Source: Phocaeicola sp.
GTDB taxonomy: Bacteria; Bacteroidota; Bacteroidia; Bacteroidales; Bacteroidaceae
Direction: 5' to 3'
NCBI GenBank assembly: GCA_022764505.1
Contig: JALEQJ010000004.1
Coordinates: forward strand, 62,001 to 126,000
DNA length: 64,000 bases
The notes beneath the pieces are model-generated. The model saw nothing but the letters and a program-made list of their open reading frames with translations. It ran no database searches and was not told the DNA's origin. The position numbers and the translations under genes are program-made. Shown here one piece after another: positions 1-10,337 of the stretch (position 1 is its first letter; every line of letters begins with the position of its first letter).

Positions 1-1
1 A

Positions 2-442
2 TTAGACAAGCAGATTTTACAGATCATCTCCCAGAACGCACGCATTCCCTTCAAAGACGTAGCCGCAGAATGTGGAGTATCTCGTGCAGCCATTCACCAA
101 CGTGTCCAACGTCTCATAGATATGGGGGTTATTACAGGTTCCGGTTACCATGTAAACCCTAAGAGCTTAGGTTATAACACTTGTACTTATGTAGGTGTAA
201 CTTTGGAACGTGGTTCTATGTACAAGGCTACTGTAGCAGAGCTTCAGAAAATTCCGGAAGTAGTAGAATGCCACTTTACCACAGGACCTTACACTATGCT
301 CATCAAACTATATAGTGTGGACAACGAACACTTGAAAGAGCTACTCAATAGTCGAATCCAAGAAATCCCCGGTGTAATATCTACAGAAACGCTCATTTCC
401 TTAGAAGAAAGCATCAAAAAAGTAACCCCTATCCGTAAATAA
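2..442 (+). CDS. Lrp/AsnC family transcriptional regulator (5' truncated by window edge)
   Basis: Reading frame is open from base 2 (LDKQILQIISQNARIPFKDVAAECGVSRAAIHQRVQRLIDMGVITG), an AsnC-type HTH followed by a RAM-like domain; the track ORF starts at an internal Met. Confidence 0.9.
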   Translation, partial: LDKQILQIISQNARIPFKDVAAECGVSRAAIHQRVQRLIDMGVITGSGYHVNPKSLGYNTCTYVGVTLERGSMYKATVAELQKIPEVVECHFTTGPYTMLIKLYSVDNEHLKELLNSRIQEIPGVISTETLISLEESIKKVTPIRK

Positions 443-449
443 CCAAGAA

Positions 450-782
450 ATGGATTGGTTACAAGCGCATCATTTAGGAGGCATCGCCATAGGTATCTGC
501 ACATTTTTCATCATAGGGATATTCCACCCTATCGTGGTAAAGTGCGAGTACTATTGGGGAACTACTTGTTGGTGGATATTTCTCATTTTTGGTATTTTGG
601 GCATAGTAGGTTCTATTTGGGTAGACAATATCCTACTCTCTTCTGCCTTGGGTGTCTTTGCTTTTTCTTCTCTCTGGACAATCAAAGAGATTTTTGAACA
701 AAGAGAAAGAGTTCTCAAAGGCTGGTTCCCTATGAATCCTAAGAGAAAGCACTTATATACCTCCAAAAAGAAAAAAGCATAA
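450..782 (+). CDS. DUF4491-family small membrane protein
   Basis: 110 aa hydrophobic protein (HHLGGIAIGICTFFIIGIFHPIVVKCEYYWG...) resembling the DUF4491 family. Confidence 0.75.
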   Translation: MDWLQAHHLGGIAIGICTFFIIGIFHPIVVKCEYYWGTTCWWIFLIFGILGIVGSIWVDNILLSSALGVFAFSSLWTIKEIFEQRERVLKGWFPMNPKRKHLYTSKKKKA

Positions 783-817
783 ATCATTACTGCCGGTGTG
801 CAGAAAAATGACTTTAC

Positions 818-855
818 AAAGAACATAACTCTGTACGAGTTATGTTCTTTTTTAT
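818..855 (+). terminator. Rho-independent terminator-like hairpin
   Basis: aaagaacataact-ctgtacg-agttatgttcttt: perfect 13-bp stem followed by T-rich tract. Confidence 0.85.
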
Positions 856-910
856 ATCTATCGGTTATCTGCATCATAGTTCACACAGAAAATCCACGCC
901 TATCGCTACA

Positions 911-987
911 TTTTCTATAAACTTCAATGGAAGTCTATATAAATCAAACCACAGTTTATATAAACTCAAGTGCAAGTTTATATAAAC
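911..987. repeat. 22-bp-period palindromic array, class 1 (copy A)
   Basis: Palindromic cores (GTTTATATAAAC or variants) at about 911, 933, 954, 976; spacing 21-22 bp. Confidence 0.8.
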
Positions 988-1021
988 CCCACTTGAGAAT
1001 AAAGAATTCCTCCTTACACTC

Positions 1022-1029
1022 TATTTTTG
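1022..1029 (+). promoter_or_regulatory. Candidate Bacteroidetes -7 element (TATTTTTG)
   Basis: Matches TAnnTTTG upstream of the HAD gene; -33 not clearly resolved. Confidence 0.4.
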
Positions 1030-1144
1030 GAAAAGAACAATCAAATTTCTTCGCAAGTTTTCTGTAGAAAAACAGAGCATACCTTGCATACAGGTAGAAA
1101 CTGTTTTTATATTTGCAGGTACAATTTCATTAGACAGCCACTTT

Positions 1145-1573
1145 ATGACCATAGCAGTAGATTTTGACGGAACCATCGTAACACACCAATACCCTGCTAT
1201 AGGAGAGGAAATTCCCTTTGCTATAGAAAGTCTTATCAAGCTCCAAAAACAAGGACACAAACTTATCTTGTGGAGCGTAAGAGAAGGAGCATTATTGGAG
1301 GACGCTATAGCCTACTGCCAAAGAAAAGGACTTGTTTTTTACGCTGTAAACAAGAATTACCCGGAAGAAGAAACAGATCACCCCAATTACTCCCGAAAAC
1401 TACAAGCAGATATATTCATAGACGATAGAAACGTAGGTGGAATGATGGATTGGGGACTTATATATAGAATTATAAGCAGGGGATTAACACTGAATGATTT
1501 ATTATCTCACGTAGACCATTTGGCTCCTACCAAAAAGAAAAAAAGCTTTTGGAGTAAACTACTCGGAAGCTGA
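1145..1573 (+). CDS. HAD-like hydrolase (BT0820-like)
   Basis: N-terminal DFDGTIV motif, LILWSVREG, FIDDRNVGG. Confidence 0.85.
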   Translation: MTIAVDFDGTIVTHQYPAIGEEIPFAIESLIKLQKQGHKLILWSVREGALLEDAIAYCQRKGLVFYAVNKNYPEEETDHPNYSRKLQADIFIDDRNVGGMMDWGLIYRIISRGLTLNDLLSHVDHLAPTKKKKSFWSKLLGS

Positions 1574-1634
1574 TATAACCGCACTGTAGAAACTTAACAT
1601 CAATCTTAAATCATAAACCCTTAAAATTAACATT

Positions 1635-2834
1635 ATGCCTTATTTATCCGAAAGAGGTGTCCGTATACCGGCATCTGCCATTAGAAAACTAACCCCACTT
1701 TCCGATGCTGCCAAAGCTAAAGGAATAAAAGTGTACCACCTAAACATAGGTCAGCCGGACCTGCCTACTCCTACTACAGCTTTGGAAGCGATAAGAAACG
1801 TAGGACGTACCACTTTGGAATATAGTCCCAGCCAAGGTTACCAAAGCTACAGAGAAAAATTGGTAACTTATTACAACAAATATGGTATTCACTTAAGTGC
1901 AGATGAAATTTTGGTTACTACAGGTGGTTCCGAAGCATTGCAATTTGCTTTCTTAGCTTGCTTAAATCCCGGAGATGAAATCATCACGACAGAACCTACT
2001 TATGCCAACTATATGTCTTTTGCCATCTCTGCGGGAGTTACTGTAAAGACTATCACCACAAGCATAGAAAACGGATTTGCACTGCCTCCCGTACACGCTT
2101 TCGAAGAGCTTATCACAGAGAAAACCAAAGCTATCCTTATCTGTAACCCCAATAACCCTACAGGCTATCTCTATACTAAAGAAGAGATGGAGCAACTGAA
2201 AGAAATAGTAAAAAAGCACGACTTATTCCTGTTCTCGGACGAAGTATATCGTGAATTCAGCTACACAGATACCCCATACATCTCTGCTTGCCATTTGGAA
2301 GGTATAGAAGACCACGTTGTGATGATAGATTCTGTTTCCAAACGCTACTCAGAATGCGGTATCCGCATAGGAGCACTCATCACTCGGAACAAAGAAGTAA
2401 GACAATCCGTACTGAAATTCTGTCAAGCTCGTCTTAGCCCACCACTTTTGGGACAAATAGCGGCAGAAGCCTCTATAGACGAACCGGATTCTTACGGTAA
2501 AGCTATCTATGATGAATACTTGGAACGCCGTAAATGCCTCGTAGAAGGACTAAACCGCATTCCGGGTGTATTCTCCCCTATGCCTATGGGAGCGTTCTAC
2601 ACCATAGCACGCCTGCCTATAGATGACTGTGATAAATTCTGTGCGTGGTGTCTGTCCGACTTCTCTTACGAAGGCGAAACCGTAATGATGGCGCCTGCTA
2701 CAGGTTTTTACTCCACTCCCGGTGTAGGTAAAAACGAGGTACGTATAGCCTACGTATTGAAGAAAGCAGACTTAGAGCGTGCATTGTTCATCTTGGAAAA
2801 AGCCTTAGAAGCATATCCGGGACGCACCCTATAA
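1635..2834 (+). CDS. PLP-dependent class I/II aminotransferase (aspartate aminotransferase-like)
   Basis: NPNNPTGYLYTKEE, SVSKRYSECGIRIG lysine region, typical length of 399 aa. Confidence 0.9.
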   Translation: MPYLSERGVRIPASAIRKLTPLSDAAKAKGIKVYHLNIGQPDLPTPTTALEAIRNVGRTTLEYSPSQGYQSYREKLVTYYNKYGIHLSADEILVTTGGSEALQFAFLACLNPGDEIITTEPTYANYMSFAISAGVTVKTITTSIENGFALPPVHAFEELITEKTKAILICNPNNPTGYLYTKEEMEQLKEIVKKHDLFLFSDEVYREFSYTDTPYISACHLEGIEDHVVMIDSVSKRYSECGIRIGALITRNKEVRQSVLKFCQARLSPPLLGQIAAEASIDEPDSYGKAIYDEYLERRKCLVEGLNRIPGVFSPMPMGAFYTIARLPIDDCDKFCAWCLSDFSYEGETVMMAPATGFYSTPGVGKNEVRIAYVLKKADLERALFILEKALEAYPGRTL

Positions 2835-2845
2835 AATAAGAATAT

Positions 2846-4096
2846 ATGAAGTGGCAATACCTACTTGCAAAACGAATTTATAAACGTAAGGAAGAGAAAA
2901 AAGAAATCTCCAAACCTGCTATTCGCATAGCTATGATAGGTATTGCCATAGGTCTGGCTGTAATGCTTGTATCCGTGTCTATTGTACTCGGATTCAAGCA
3001 TCAAGTCAGAGATAAAATAGTAGGGCTCGGCAGTGATATGACACTGACCAACCTACAAGGCAGTGGAGGAGAACATCTCTATCAAACAGAACCTCTTACT
3101 ATCTCTCCTGCCCTTATGGCTACTCTGCAACAGCTCCCGGAAATAGCACATATCCAAAGGTATGTACATAAATCCGGTATGATTATGACTTCGGAAGCCT
3201 TTCAAGGATTTATGCTCAAAGGGGTAGCGCAGGAATACGATTGGACGTTCCTGAAAGCGCATTTGTTGGAAGGAGAAATTCCACTTTACACAGACAGCGT
3301 AGCCTCCAACAAAGTATTGATTTCACGCTCACTGTCGGATAAGTTGCATTTGTCTTTGGGGGACAAGATAGACACTTACTATATAGAAGAGCGTGTCCGC
3401 ATCCGAAGATTGGAAATAGCAGGCATCTATCAGACTGCTATGCCTGCATTTGATGACTTTTTCCTCATCACAGACCTCTACACTGCCACACGTTTACAAA
3501 ACTGGGAAGCACACCAAGTAGGTGGTATAGAAATAGCTTGTACAGCTCCTCTCAACACTGATTTGGACGCTGTAAGAGAAGCCATACTGCCACATATTTC
3601 CCAACATCTCTCTACCCCCTTTCTACTCTCTACCGTAGAAGAAACCTATCCGCAGATTTTTGCCTGGTTAAGCGTATTGGACACCAATGTTTGGGTCATC
3701 TTAGTGCTGATGATTGCCGTATCCGGTTTTACGATGATTTCCGGCTTGCTCATCATTATATTGGAGCATACCCAAATGATAGGATTACTCAAGGCATTGG
3801 GAGCAAACAACAGATCTATTCGCCAAGTTTTTCTCATTATGTCCGTCTTTGTCATCGGCAGAGGAATGCTCATAGGGAATGCCATTGCATTGATTTTCTT
3901 CTTCGTGCAGTCCCAATGGAAGATTTTCTCATTAGATCCTACTATTTATTATTTAGAAGCTGTCCCTATTTCCTTCGGTTGGGGGTGGTATCTTCTCGTA
4001 AATATTTTGGCATTCTGTACCTCTGTACTTATGCTCATCGCCCCCTCTTATCTCATCAGTCGTATTCACCCTGCACGTTCTATTCGGTTTGAATAA
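2846..4096 (+). CDS. FtsX/LolC-E-like ABC transporter permease
   Basis: N-terminal TM, MacB-like periplasmic domain, three C-terminal TMs, LLKALGANNRSIRQVFL motif. Confidence 0.88.
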   Translation: MKWQYLLAKRIYKRKEEKKEISKPAIRIAMIGIAIGLAVMLVSVSIVLGFKHQVRDKIVGLGSDMTLTNLQGSGGEHLYQTEPLTISPALMATLQQLPEIAHIQRYVHKSGMIMTSEAFQGFMLKGVAQEYDWTFLKAHLLEGEIPLYTDSVASNKVLISRSLSDKLHLSLGDKIDTYYIEERVRIRRLEIAGIYQTAMPAFDDFFLITDLYTATRLQNWEAHQVGGIEIACTAPLNTDLDAVREAILPHISQHLSTPFLLSTVEETYPQIFAWLSVLDTNVWVILVLMIAVSGFTMISGLLIIILEHTQMIGLLKALGANNRSIRQVFLIMSVFVIGRGMLIGNAIALIFFFVQSQWKIFSLDPTIYYLEAVPISFGWGWYLLVNILAFCTSVLMLIAPSYLISRIHPARSIRFE

Positions 4097-4150
4097 ACAA
4101 AAGAACATCAAAGAGATGGCACTCCATTAGGTTCTATCATTTCTTATACT

Positions 4151-4158
4151 TAACTTTG
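4151..4158 (+). promoter_or_regulatory. Candidate -7 element (TAACTTTG)
   Basis: Matches TAnnTTTG upstream of the acyltransferase gene. Confidence 0.4.
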
Positions 4159-4173
4159 AAGTCAGAAAGACAA

Positions 4174-4207
4174 GTTTATATACACCTGTCGCAGATCAAG
4201 TATAAAC
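4174..4207. repeat. Degenerate 22-bp-period unit pair, class 1 (copy E)
   Basis: gtttatatacac ... agtataaac with 22-bp phasing; only partly matches the class-1 consensus. Confidence 0.4.
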
Positions 4208-4227
4208 TTTAGACAAACAATATAGGT

Positions 4228-5382
4228 ATGAACATTCCTGCTGTATTTAACGAAATACGTCCTTACACACCAGAAGAACTCCCTCAGGTTTTTGAAGAAT
4301 TGATAGCAGATCCTGCTTTTCAAGCTGTAGTGGCACAAGTGATGCCTCAAATACCATTTGAACAAATCGCTACACAATTACGCCAATGTAAAACCAGCTT
4401 GGAAGTACAAAAACGATTCTTTCACACGCTCCTTCATCAGCTTCTAAAAACCCACGCCAAAGGGTTTCTCTTGGATACCACAGCTCTCCCGGAGAAGAAC
4501 CTTCCTTACACATTTATCTCCAATCATAGAGACATTGTACTTGATGCCGGTTTTCTCTCTGTAGGTCTCATAGACAACGGATTTCCCACAACTGTAGAAA
4601 TAGCAATCGGAGACAATCTTCTCATTCACCCTTGGATAAAGAAATTGGTACGTATCAATAAATCTTTTATCGTAAAACGTGGATTAAGTATGAGAGAAGT
4701 CTTGGAAGCTTCCAAACTGATGTCTCAATACATTCACTTTGCAGTAAAAGAAAAAGCAGAAAATGTATGGATAGCACAAAGAGAAGGAAGAGCCAAAGAC
4801 TCCAACGACCACACACAAGAAAGTGTCCTCAAAATGCTGGCAATGGGAGGAGAAGGAGATTATGTAGACCAACTATTGGAGCTACACATCTGCCCACTTT
4901 CTCTCTCTTACGAATATGACCCTTGCGACTATCTGAAAGCCCAAGAAATGCAACTCAAAAGAGATATTGAGGATTACAAGAAGACACAAGCAGACGATTT
5001 GCATAATATGCAAGTAGGTATTTTCGGGTACAAAGGAATGATTAACTTTAAGGCAGCCCCTGTCATCAATCCATTCGTAGAAACATTACGACACTTGCCT
5101 AAAACAGAATTTTATACTCAAGTTGCCACACACATAGACCAAGAAATACACAAGAACTACATTCTCTATTCCGGGAACTATGCAGCTGTAGACTTATTGG
5201 AAGACAGTAACCGTATGTCTTCATATTATACAGAAGCAGAAAAACAAGTATTCTCGGATTACATTGCAACGCGCATAGAGATGATAAACATAGAGAATAA
5301 AGACATACCTTTTTTGCGTAAAGCATTGCTTACTATGTATGCCAATCCTACTTACAATTATCTTAAGGCACACCAAGCATAA
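4228..5382 (+). CDS. 1-acyl-sn-glycerol-3-phosphate acyltransferase family protein
   Basis: FISNHRDIVLD (NHxxxxD acyltransferase motif) and WIAQREGRAKD. Confidence 0.85.
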   Translation: MNIPAVFNEIRPYTPEELPQVFEELIADPAFQAVVAQVMPQIPFEQIATQLRQCKTSLEVQKRFFHTLLHQLLKTHAKGFLLDTTALPEKNLPYTFISNHRDIVLDAGFLSVGLIDNGFPTTVEIAIGDNLLIHPWIKKLVRINKSFIVKRGLSMREVLEASKLMSQYIHFAVKEKAENVWIAQREGRAKDSNDHTQESVLKMLAMGGEGDYVDQLLELHICPLSLSYEYDPCDYLKAQEMQLKRDIEDYKKTQADDLHNMQVGIFGYKGMINFKAAPVINPFVETLRHLPKTEFYTQVATHIDQEIHKNYILYSGNYAAVDLLEDSNRMSSYYTEAEKQVFSDYIATRIEMINIENKDIPFLRKALLTMYANPTYNYLKAHQA

Positions 5383-6020
5383 TGAAACACCTTCTGTATC
5401 TCTGCATAGTATTACTTTGCACAGCGTGCGGTAAAGAAGCACCTCTTTCTCCCAACGTTTGGGTAGAAATAGCCTGTATAGCCACCAATAGCAAAGGCGC
5501 ACCTGCATATTTCATCAAGGACGACGGAAGCCGTTATACCATTGCAGAGATACAGAAGAAACAAGATATACACGCTGCTGACAGTACCTACAGAGTGCAT
5601 TGCTCTTATACTAAAACAGGAGAAGATAGCATCAAGGTTTTTGCTTATGCCTTGGTTACTTCTCCTGTACCTCAGCCTACTTCTTTTTTTCCTAATGGCA
5701 TAAAAACGGCTCCCGTACATATAGAAGCTATTTGGAAATCAGGGGACTACATCAATATGATTCTTTATCCTATGATAAAAGAACAAAAGCACGTCTTTCA
5801 CTTCGTAGAGCAGCAACTCACTTTACAAGAAAACAACAGAAAACACCTCTCATTCCTCTTGTACCACGATAATAAAGAAGATACAGAAGCTTATAGAAAA
5901 AAGCACGTGCTTTCTCTCCCATTATCCCCCTACAAGTCCATATTAAAACAAGGAGATACTGTTTCTATAACAATCCAAACCTATAAAGAAGGTTTAAGCA
6001 CTTACACTTTTGTGTACTGA
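5382..6020 (+). CDS. Putative lipoprotein, possibly NigD-like
   Basis: Lipobox LLCTACGKE; beta-rich; overlaps the preceding stop (taATGa). Confidence 0.5.
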   Translation: MKHLLYLCIVLLCTACGKEAPLSPNVWVEIACIATNSKGAPAYFIKDDGSRYTIAEIQKKQDIHAADSTYRVHCSYTKTGEDSIKVFAYALVTSPVPQPTSFFPNGIKTAPVHIEAIWKSGDYINMILYPMIKEQKHVFHFVEQQLTLQENNRKHLSFLLYHDNKEDTEAYRKKHVLSLPLSPYKSILKQGDTVSITIQTYKEGLSTYTFVY

Positions 6021-6058
6021 AGTTCTTTAGTTCTGACGAACTTAAGGGGTATATACAA

Positions 6059-6100
6059 AGAAAAATCGTTGTAAAACATACGTTTTACAACGATTTTTCT
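6059..6100. terminator. Bidirectional terminator hairpin
   Basis: agaaaaatcgttgtaaaac-atac-gttttacaacgatttttct: perfect 19-bp stem with 4-nt loop between convergent units. Confidence 0.9.
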
Positions 6101-6120
6101 TGCTATCTAATACTTCTTTG

Positions 6121-6207
6121 CGGAAGCGGGGGGATTCGAACCCCCGGTACAGTTACCCGTACGTCAGTTTAGCAAACTGGTGGTTTCAGCCACTCACCCA
6201 CACTTCC
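6121..6207 (-). tRNA. tRNA-Ser(GCT)
   Basis: Reverse strand ggaagtgtgggtgagtggctgaaaccaccagtttgctaaactgacgtacgggtaactgtaccgggggttcgaatccccccgcttccg; GGTTCGAATCC T-loop, long variable arm, anticodon loop TTGCTAA; CCA not encoded. Confidence 0.95.
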
Positions 6208-6223
6208 TTTTTCAAAGATGATG

Positions 6224-6231
6224 CAAAGATA
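6224..6231 (-). promoter_or_regulatory. -7 element for tRNA-Ser (TATCTTTG)
   Basis: CAAAGATA on + strand immediately upstream of the tRNA. Confidence 0.55.
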
Positions 6232-6455
6232 TATGTAGTTTCTGTCTTTTGCAATTCTTGTCCTCCTTTTTTTACGTTTTCCTGTTGCAAAAGTTCCATT
6301 ACGAAGCACAAATAGCTTTCTATTGTTGCAAAAACAATGAAAGAACACTTGGGAAACGCTGTCTAAATGGGTAGAAAGCCCCGATAAAACAAAAGATTTG
6401 CTATCAGAATTTCTATAATAGCCGGTTGTTACTCTCTTCTCCTACCGGGTATCCA

Positions 6456-9239
6456 TCACATTTCTACGAGTTTCTCTTTTAAGAATTGTCCCGTATAAGA
6501 ATTTTCATTGCCGGCTATTTCTTGTGGTGTGCCTACTGCTACAATCTGTCCTCCTTTCTCTCCACCTTCCGGTCCCAAGTCTATAATATAATCCGCACAT
6601 TTTATCACGTCCATATTATGTTCTATGATGACAATGGTATGCCCACGTTCTATCATAGATTGAAATGCCTTGAGCAAATTCTTTATATCGTGGAAATGTA
6701 AACCTGTAGTTGGCTCATCGAAAACAAAGACTGTAGGCTGTATTTTCTCTTGTCCCAAGAAATAAGCCAATTTGACACGCTGATTTTCTCCGCCAGACAA
6801 AGTAGAAGAAGTTTGTCCTAATTTGATGTAGCCTAAACCCACATCTAAGAGTGGTTGCAGCTTCTTGGCTATCTTCTTTGCTCCCTTTTCTGTAAAGAAT
6901 TCTATGGCTTGTCTTACCGTCATATCCAAGACATCGCTGATATTCTTTCCTTCATATAGCACTTCCAAAGTTTCCGCTTTGAAACGTTTTCCGTGACAAG
7001 CTTCGCATTCCAATACAAGGTCTGCCATAAACTGCATTTCTATCGTAATGGTGCCATCTCCTTTGCATTCCTCACATCTTCCCCCTTCCGTATTAAAAGA
7101 AAAGAAGCCTGCATTATAACGCATTTGCTTAGCCAATGGTTGCTCTGCAAAGAGCTTACGAATTTCATCGTAAGCCTTAGTATAGGTAACAGGGTTACTA
7201 CGAGAAGACTTTCCTATAGGATTTTGGTCTACAAATTCTATGTCTTTCACCATAGAAATATCTCCTCTCATAGCGATATGCTCTCCCGGTCTTTCTGTAG
7301 CTTCCCCCAACTCTCTCTTCAATGATTTATAGAAGATGTCTTTTATCAAAGTACTTTTTCCGGAACCGCTCACACCGGTTACCACAGTCATTACATTGAG
7401 GGGAATTTTTACATCTACTCCTTTCAGGTTATTTTCTCTGGCTCCTATGATTTCTATATAGTTGTTCCAAGCTCGTGGTGAAGCAGGCAGTGGTATTTTC
7501 TCTTCTCCGAGTAAATAGCGTACCGTATGACTTTTCGTATTTTTTCTTAAGTCTTTCAAATCTCCCTCGTACACTATTTCTCCACCAGTTCTCCCTGCAT
7601 CCGGACCTATATCTATGATATAATCCGCCGCACGAATTATTTCCTCATCGTGTTCTACTACGACTACGGTATTACCTTGCTGCTGGAGTTGGCGCAAGAC
7701 TTTTATCAGTTTATCCGTATCTCTGCTATGCAATCCGATACTTGGTTCGTCCAATATATACAAAGATCCAACCAAGTTATTTCCCAAAGAAGTGGCTAAA
7801 TTGATACGCTGACTTTCTCCACCCGATAAAGAGTTACTCAATCTATTGAGAGTTAGGTAGCTCAAACCTACATTGTTCAAAAACTGAATGCGACTTTCTA
7901 TTTCTTCCAACAGCCTTTTGGAAATCTTTCGTTCTTGTTCTGTAAGCTCCAACTGCCGGAAAAACCGCCCTAATTCATTCATAGGTAACTCTACCAATTC
8001 TGTAATAGTAGCTCCTCCTACTCGTACATAAGAAGCCTCTTTCTTCAGTCTGCTACCATTACAAACAGGGCAAACCGTCTTTCCTCTGTAGCGTGCAAGC
8101 ATAACCCTATATTGAATCTTGTATTGGTTTTCTTCCAGCATTCTGAAAAAACGATCTATACAAATCGTATCGGGCTGTCCATCTCCATGCCACAGAAAAT
8201 CTTTCTCTGCTTTGGTCAGTTCATAATAAGGGGTAAATATGGGGAACTTATACTCCGGTGCTTTCAATAAAAACTGTTGGAGCCACTCTCCCATTTTCTC
8301 TCCTCTCCAGCAAATAACAGCTCCATCATATACACTAAGCGCTCTGTTCGGAACGACTAATTGTTCATCTATACCTATTACTTTTCCAAATCCTTCGCAC
8401 GCAGGGCATGCTCCTGCCGGAGAGTTAAAAGAGAACATTTGGTCTGTAGGTTCCTCAAATATAATACCATCTGCCTCAAATGTGGTAGTAAATGTATGCA
8501 GAACAGTATCTTCTCCCGAAGGATAAAAGCGTAACAAACAAACTCCCTCTCCCTCAAATATGGCAGTTTCTGTAGAGTCTACCAATCTGCTGACAGCATC
8601 TTTGCTATCATCGCATACCATACGATCTATGAGTAGATAAACCGTATCTGTATCCTTGTACGTATAATCCGATATACGCACCATTTCTCCATTTACCTCT
8701 ACCCTGCTAAAACCCTGTTTCTCGTCTATTTCCAGTTGCTCTTCTATGCTTCGCCCATTGCGTGGCAAAAGTCGGGTAAGGACGGTATAACGCGTCCCTT
8801 TTGGATAACTCAACATACAGTCTACCACATCTTGTGGGCTATCTTTTTTTACCAAAGTACCAGAGATGGGAGAATAAGTCTTCCCTATGCGTGCAAACAA
8901 CAAACGAAGATATTCATAGATTTCTGTAGAAGTCCCTACGGTGGAACGAGGATTTCTACTGATAACTTTCTGTTCTATGGCAATGGCAGGAGGAATACCT
9001 TTTATAAAATCACATTCGGGCTTATTCATTCTACCCAAGAACTGACGGGCATAAGAAGAAAGGCTTACCACATAACGGCGTTGCCCTTCTGCATAGAGTG
9101 TATCAAACGCCAAGGAAGACTTACCGGAACCGGAAACACCCGTAATAACCACGAGCTTATTTCGGGGAATATCCAAACTTATATTCTTTAGGTTATTTAC
9201 TCTTGCGCCTTGTATAGAGATGTATTTTGTATCGGACAT
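6456..9239 (-). CDS. uvrA: Excinuclease ABC subunit A
   Basis: Two ABC ATPase halves, [23 protein letters not shown], CxxC zinc motifs, LSGGE(S/N)QR signatures. Confidence 0.98.
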   Translation of the reverse strand: MSDTKYISIQGARVNNLKNISLDIPRNKLVVITGVSGSGKSSLAFDTLYAEGQRRYVVSLSSYARQFLGRMNKPECDFIKGIPPAIAIEQKVISRNPRSTVGTSTEIYEYLRLLFARIGKTYSPISGTLVKKDSPQDVVDCMLSYPKGTRYTVLTRLLPRNGRSIEEQLEIDEKQGFSRVEVNGEMVRISDYTYKDTDTVYLLIDRMVCDDSKDAVSRLVDSTETAIFEGEGVCLLRFYPSGEDTVLHTFTTTFEADGIIFEEPTDQMFSFNSPAGACPACEGFGKVIGIDEQLVVPNRALSVYDGAVICWRGEKMGEWLQQFLLKAPEYKFPIFTPYYELTKAEKDFLWHGDGQPDTICIDRFFRMLEENQYKIQYRVMLARYRGKTVCPVCNGSRLKKEASYVRVGGATITELVELPMNELGRFFRQLELTEQERKISKRLLEEIESRIQFLNNVGLSYLTLNRLSNSLSGGESQRINLATSLGNNLVGSLYILDEPSIGLHSRDTDKLIKVLRQLQQQGNTVVVVEHDEEIIRAADYIIDIGPDAGRTGGEIVYEGDLKDLRKNTKSHTVRYLLGEEKIPLPASPRAWNNYIEIIGARENNLKGVDVKIPLNVMTVVTGVSGSGKSTLIKDIFYKSLKRELGEATERPGEHIAMRGDISMVKDIEFVDQNPIGKSSRSNPVTYTKAYDEIRKLFAEQPLAKQMRYNAGFFSFNTEGGRCEECKGDGTITIEMQFMADLVLECEACHGKRFKAETLEVLYEGKNISDVLDMTVRQAIEFFTEKGAKKIAKKLQPLLDVGLGYIKLGQTSSTLSGGENQRVKLAYFLGQEKIQPTVFVFDEPTTGLHFHDIKNLLKAFQSMIERGHTIVIIEHNMDVIKCADYIIDLGPEGGEKGGQIVAVGTPQEIAGNENSYTGQFLKEKLVEM

Positions 9240-9313
9240 ATAGCTTATATTCTATCTTGATGTTTTCTGCGGAAGAAATTCTTTTTCAAGATACCTCCTC
9301 ACATACAGAACTG

Positions 9314-9321
9314 CAAAGGTA
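9314..9321 (-). promoter_or_regulatory. -7 element upstream of uvrA (TACCTTTG)
   Basis: CAAAGGTA on + strand. Confidence 0.5.
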
Positions 9322-9458
9322 ACCTATATTTATAAGTTCAGACCGTTACACAGTCTCCAAAATAACAAGTCAGCCTGTCATTTTACTTGACTTTGCAGAA
9401 TATAACAATCGCAAGGAACCGACAACGAGTGCTGTATGGGACAAGAGTCCCAAGTAGA

Positions 9459-9510
9459 AAAAAGGAAGTGCTACGCTGTAAGCTCTCTTACATCACGTAG
9501 CATCCTTTTA
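9459..9510 (-). terminator. Terminator hairpin downstream of the nitroreductase
   Basis: Imperfect inverted repeat aaaaggaagtgctacgctgtaag ... cttacatcacgtagcatcctttt. Confidence 0.65.
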
Positions 9511-9520
9511 CCTTATTCTT

Positions 9521-10264
9521 TTACTTCAGAAAACCTTGCTGTTTCAGCACATTAAGGAGTTTTTCCGAGAAGTATTCATTGTCTGTTTTCTTATAGCGAA
9601 TATCTGCAAATACCTGCGCCAAGGTTTCTACCTTGTTTATTCGGACAAACTCTCTGTTTACTTCCAAGGCTTCTTTCTCTTTATAGATATCTTCTATCCT
9701 CTGTGCATCGTATGCCTGATAAGTTTCCTTATGTATCAAAGCCGATGCCGGTAATCTTTCTACCTGAGAAGGATATTCTTGTGGATAACCTACAGACAGT
9801 GCCGCTACAGGAAATACTAAGGTAGGAAGTCCGAGTTTTTCTATGATTTGCTCCGGATTATACAATGCTGTTCCGAGATAACAAGTACCCAATCTTTCCG
9901 CTTCTGCCAATACGGTAAACGTTTGCAATACTAATAGCGCATCGGAAAAAGCATTGAGAAAAGACTGAAAATTATCATAACCGGCATGGGCATTTCTTAA
10001 GTCGCACCATTGGGTAACTCTATTAAAGTCTGCACAAAAGGTCAGCAAATAAGGAGCTTCTGCCACCATAGGCTGATTAAAATGTGCTGTGGCTAAATCT
10101 TTTTTCTTTGCTTCATCTTGTGTTATTACTACGCTATAGAGTTGCATATTCCCCATCGTAGGAGCACGAAATGCAGTTTCCAACAGCTCATAAATAAGTG
10201 ATTCCGGCACAGGTTTGTTTGAGAACTTACGAACCGTGCGTCTTTCTTTTATACTATTTTTCAT
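9521..10264 (-). CDS. Nitroreductase family protein (NfsA-like)
   Basis: MKNSIKERRTVRKFSNKPVPES...FRAPTMGNMQLYSVVI; start at 10264 preferred over the track start at 10309 because the latter falls in a terminator hairpin. Confidence 0.85.
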   Translation of the reverse strand: MKNSIKERRTVRKFSNKPVPESLIYELLETAFRAPTMGNMQLYSVVITQDEAKKKDLATAHFNQPMVAEAPYLLTFCADFNRVTQWCDLRNAHAGYDNFQSFLNAFSDALLVLQTFTVLAEAERLGTCYLGTALYNPEQIIEKLGLPTLVFPVAALSVGYPQEYPSQVERLPASALIHKETYQAYDAQRIEDIYKEKEALEVNREFVRINKVETLAQVFADIRYKKTDNEYFSEKLLNVLKQQGFLK

Positions 10265-10282
10265 CTTACTATTATATAAATG

Positions 10283-10314
10283 AAGGTGTGCAGCTTGAAT
10301 AGACTGCACACCTT
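10283..10314. terminator. Terminator hairpin between nhaA and the nitroreductase
   Basis: aaggtgtgcag-cttgaataga-ctgcacacctt: perfect 11-bp stem. Confidence 0.75.
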
Positions 10315-10337
10315 ATATGCTACATATAATGTATTTA

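Noticed and set aside
8736-9191. 151-aa ORF antisense to uvrA
   Set aside because: Complement of the uvrA N-terminal coding region; composition not protein-like.
9438-9451. gggac-aaga-gtccc short hairpin as a terminator
   Set aside because: Only a 5-bp stem and no T-tract; the larger hairpin at 9459-9510 explains termination better.
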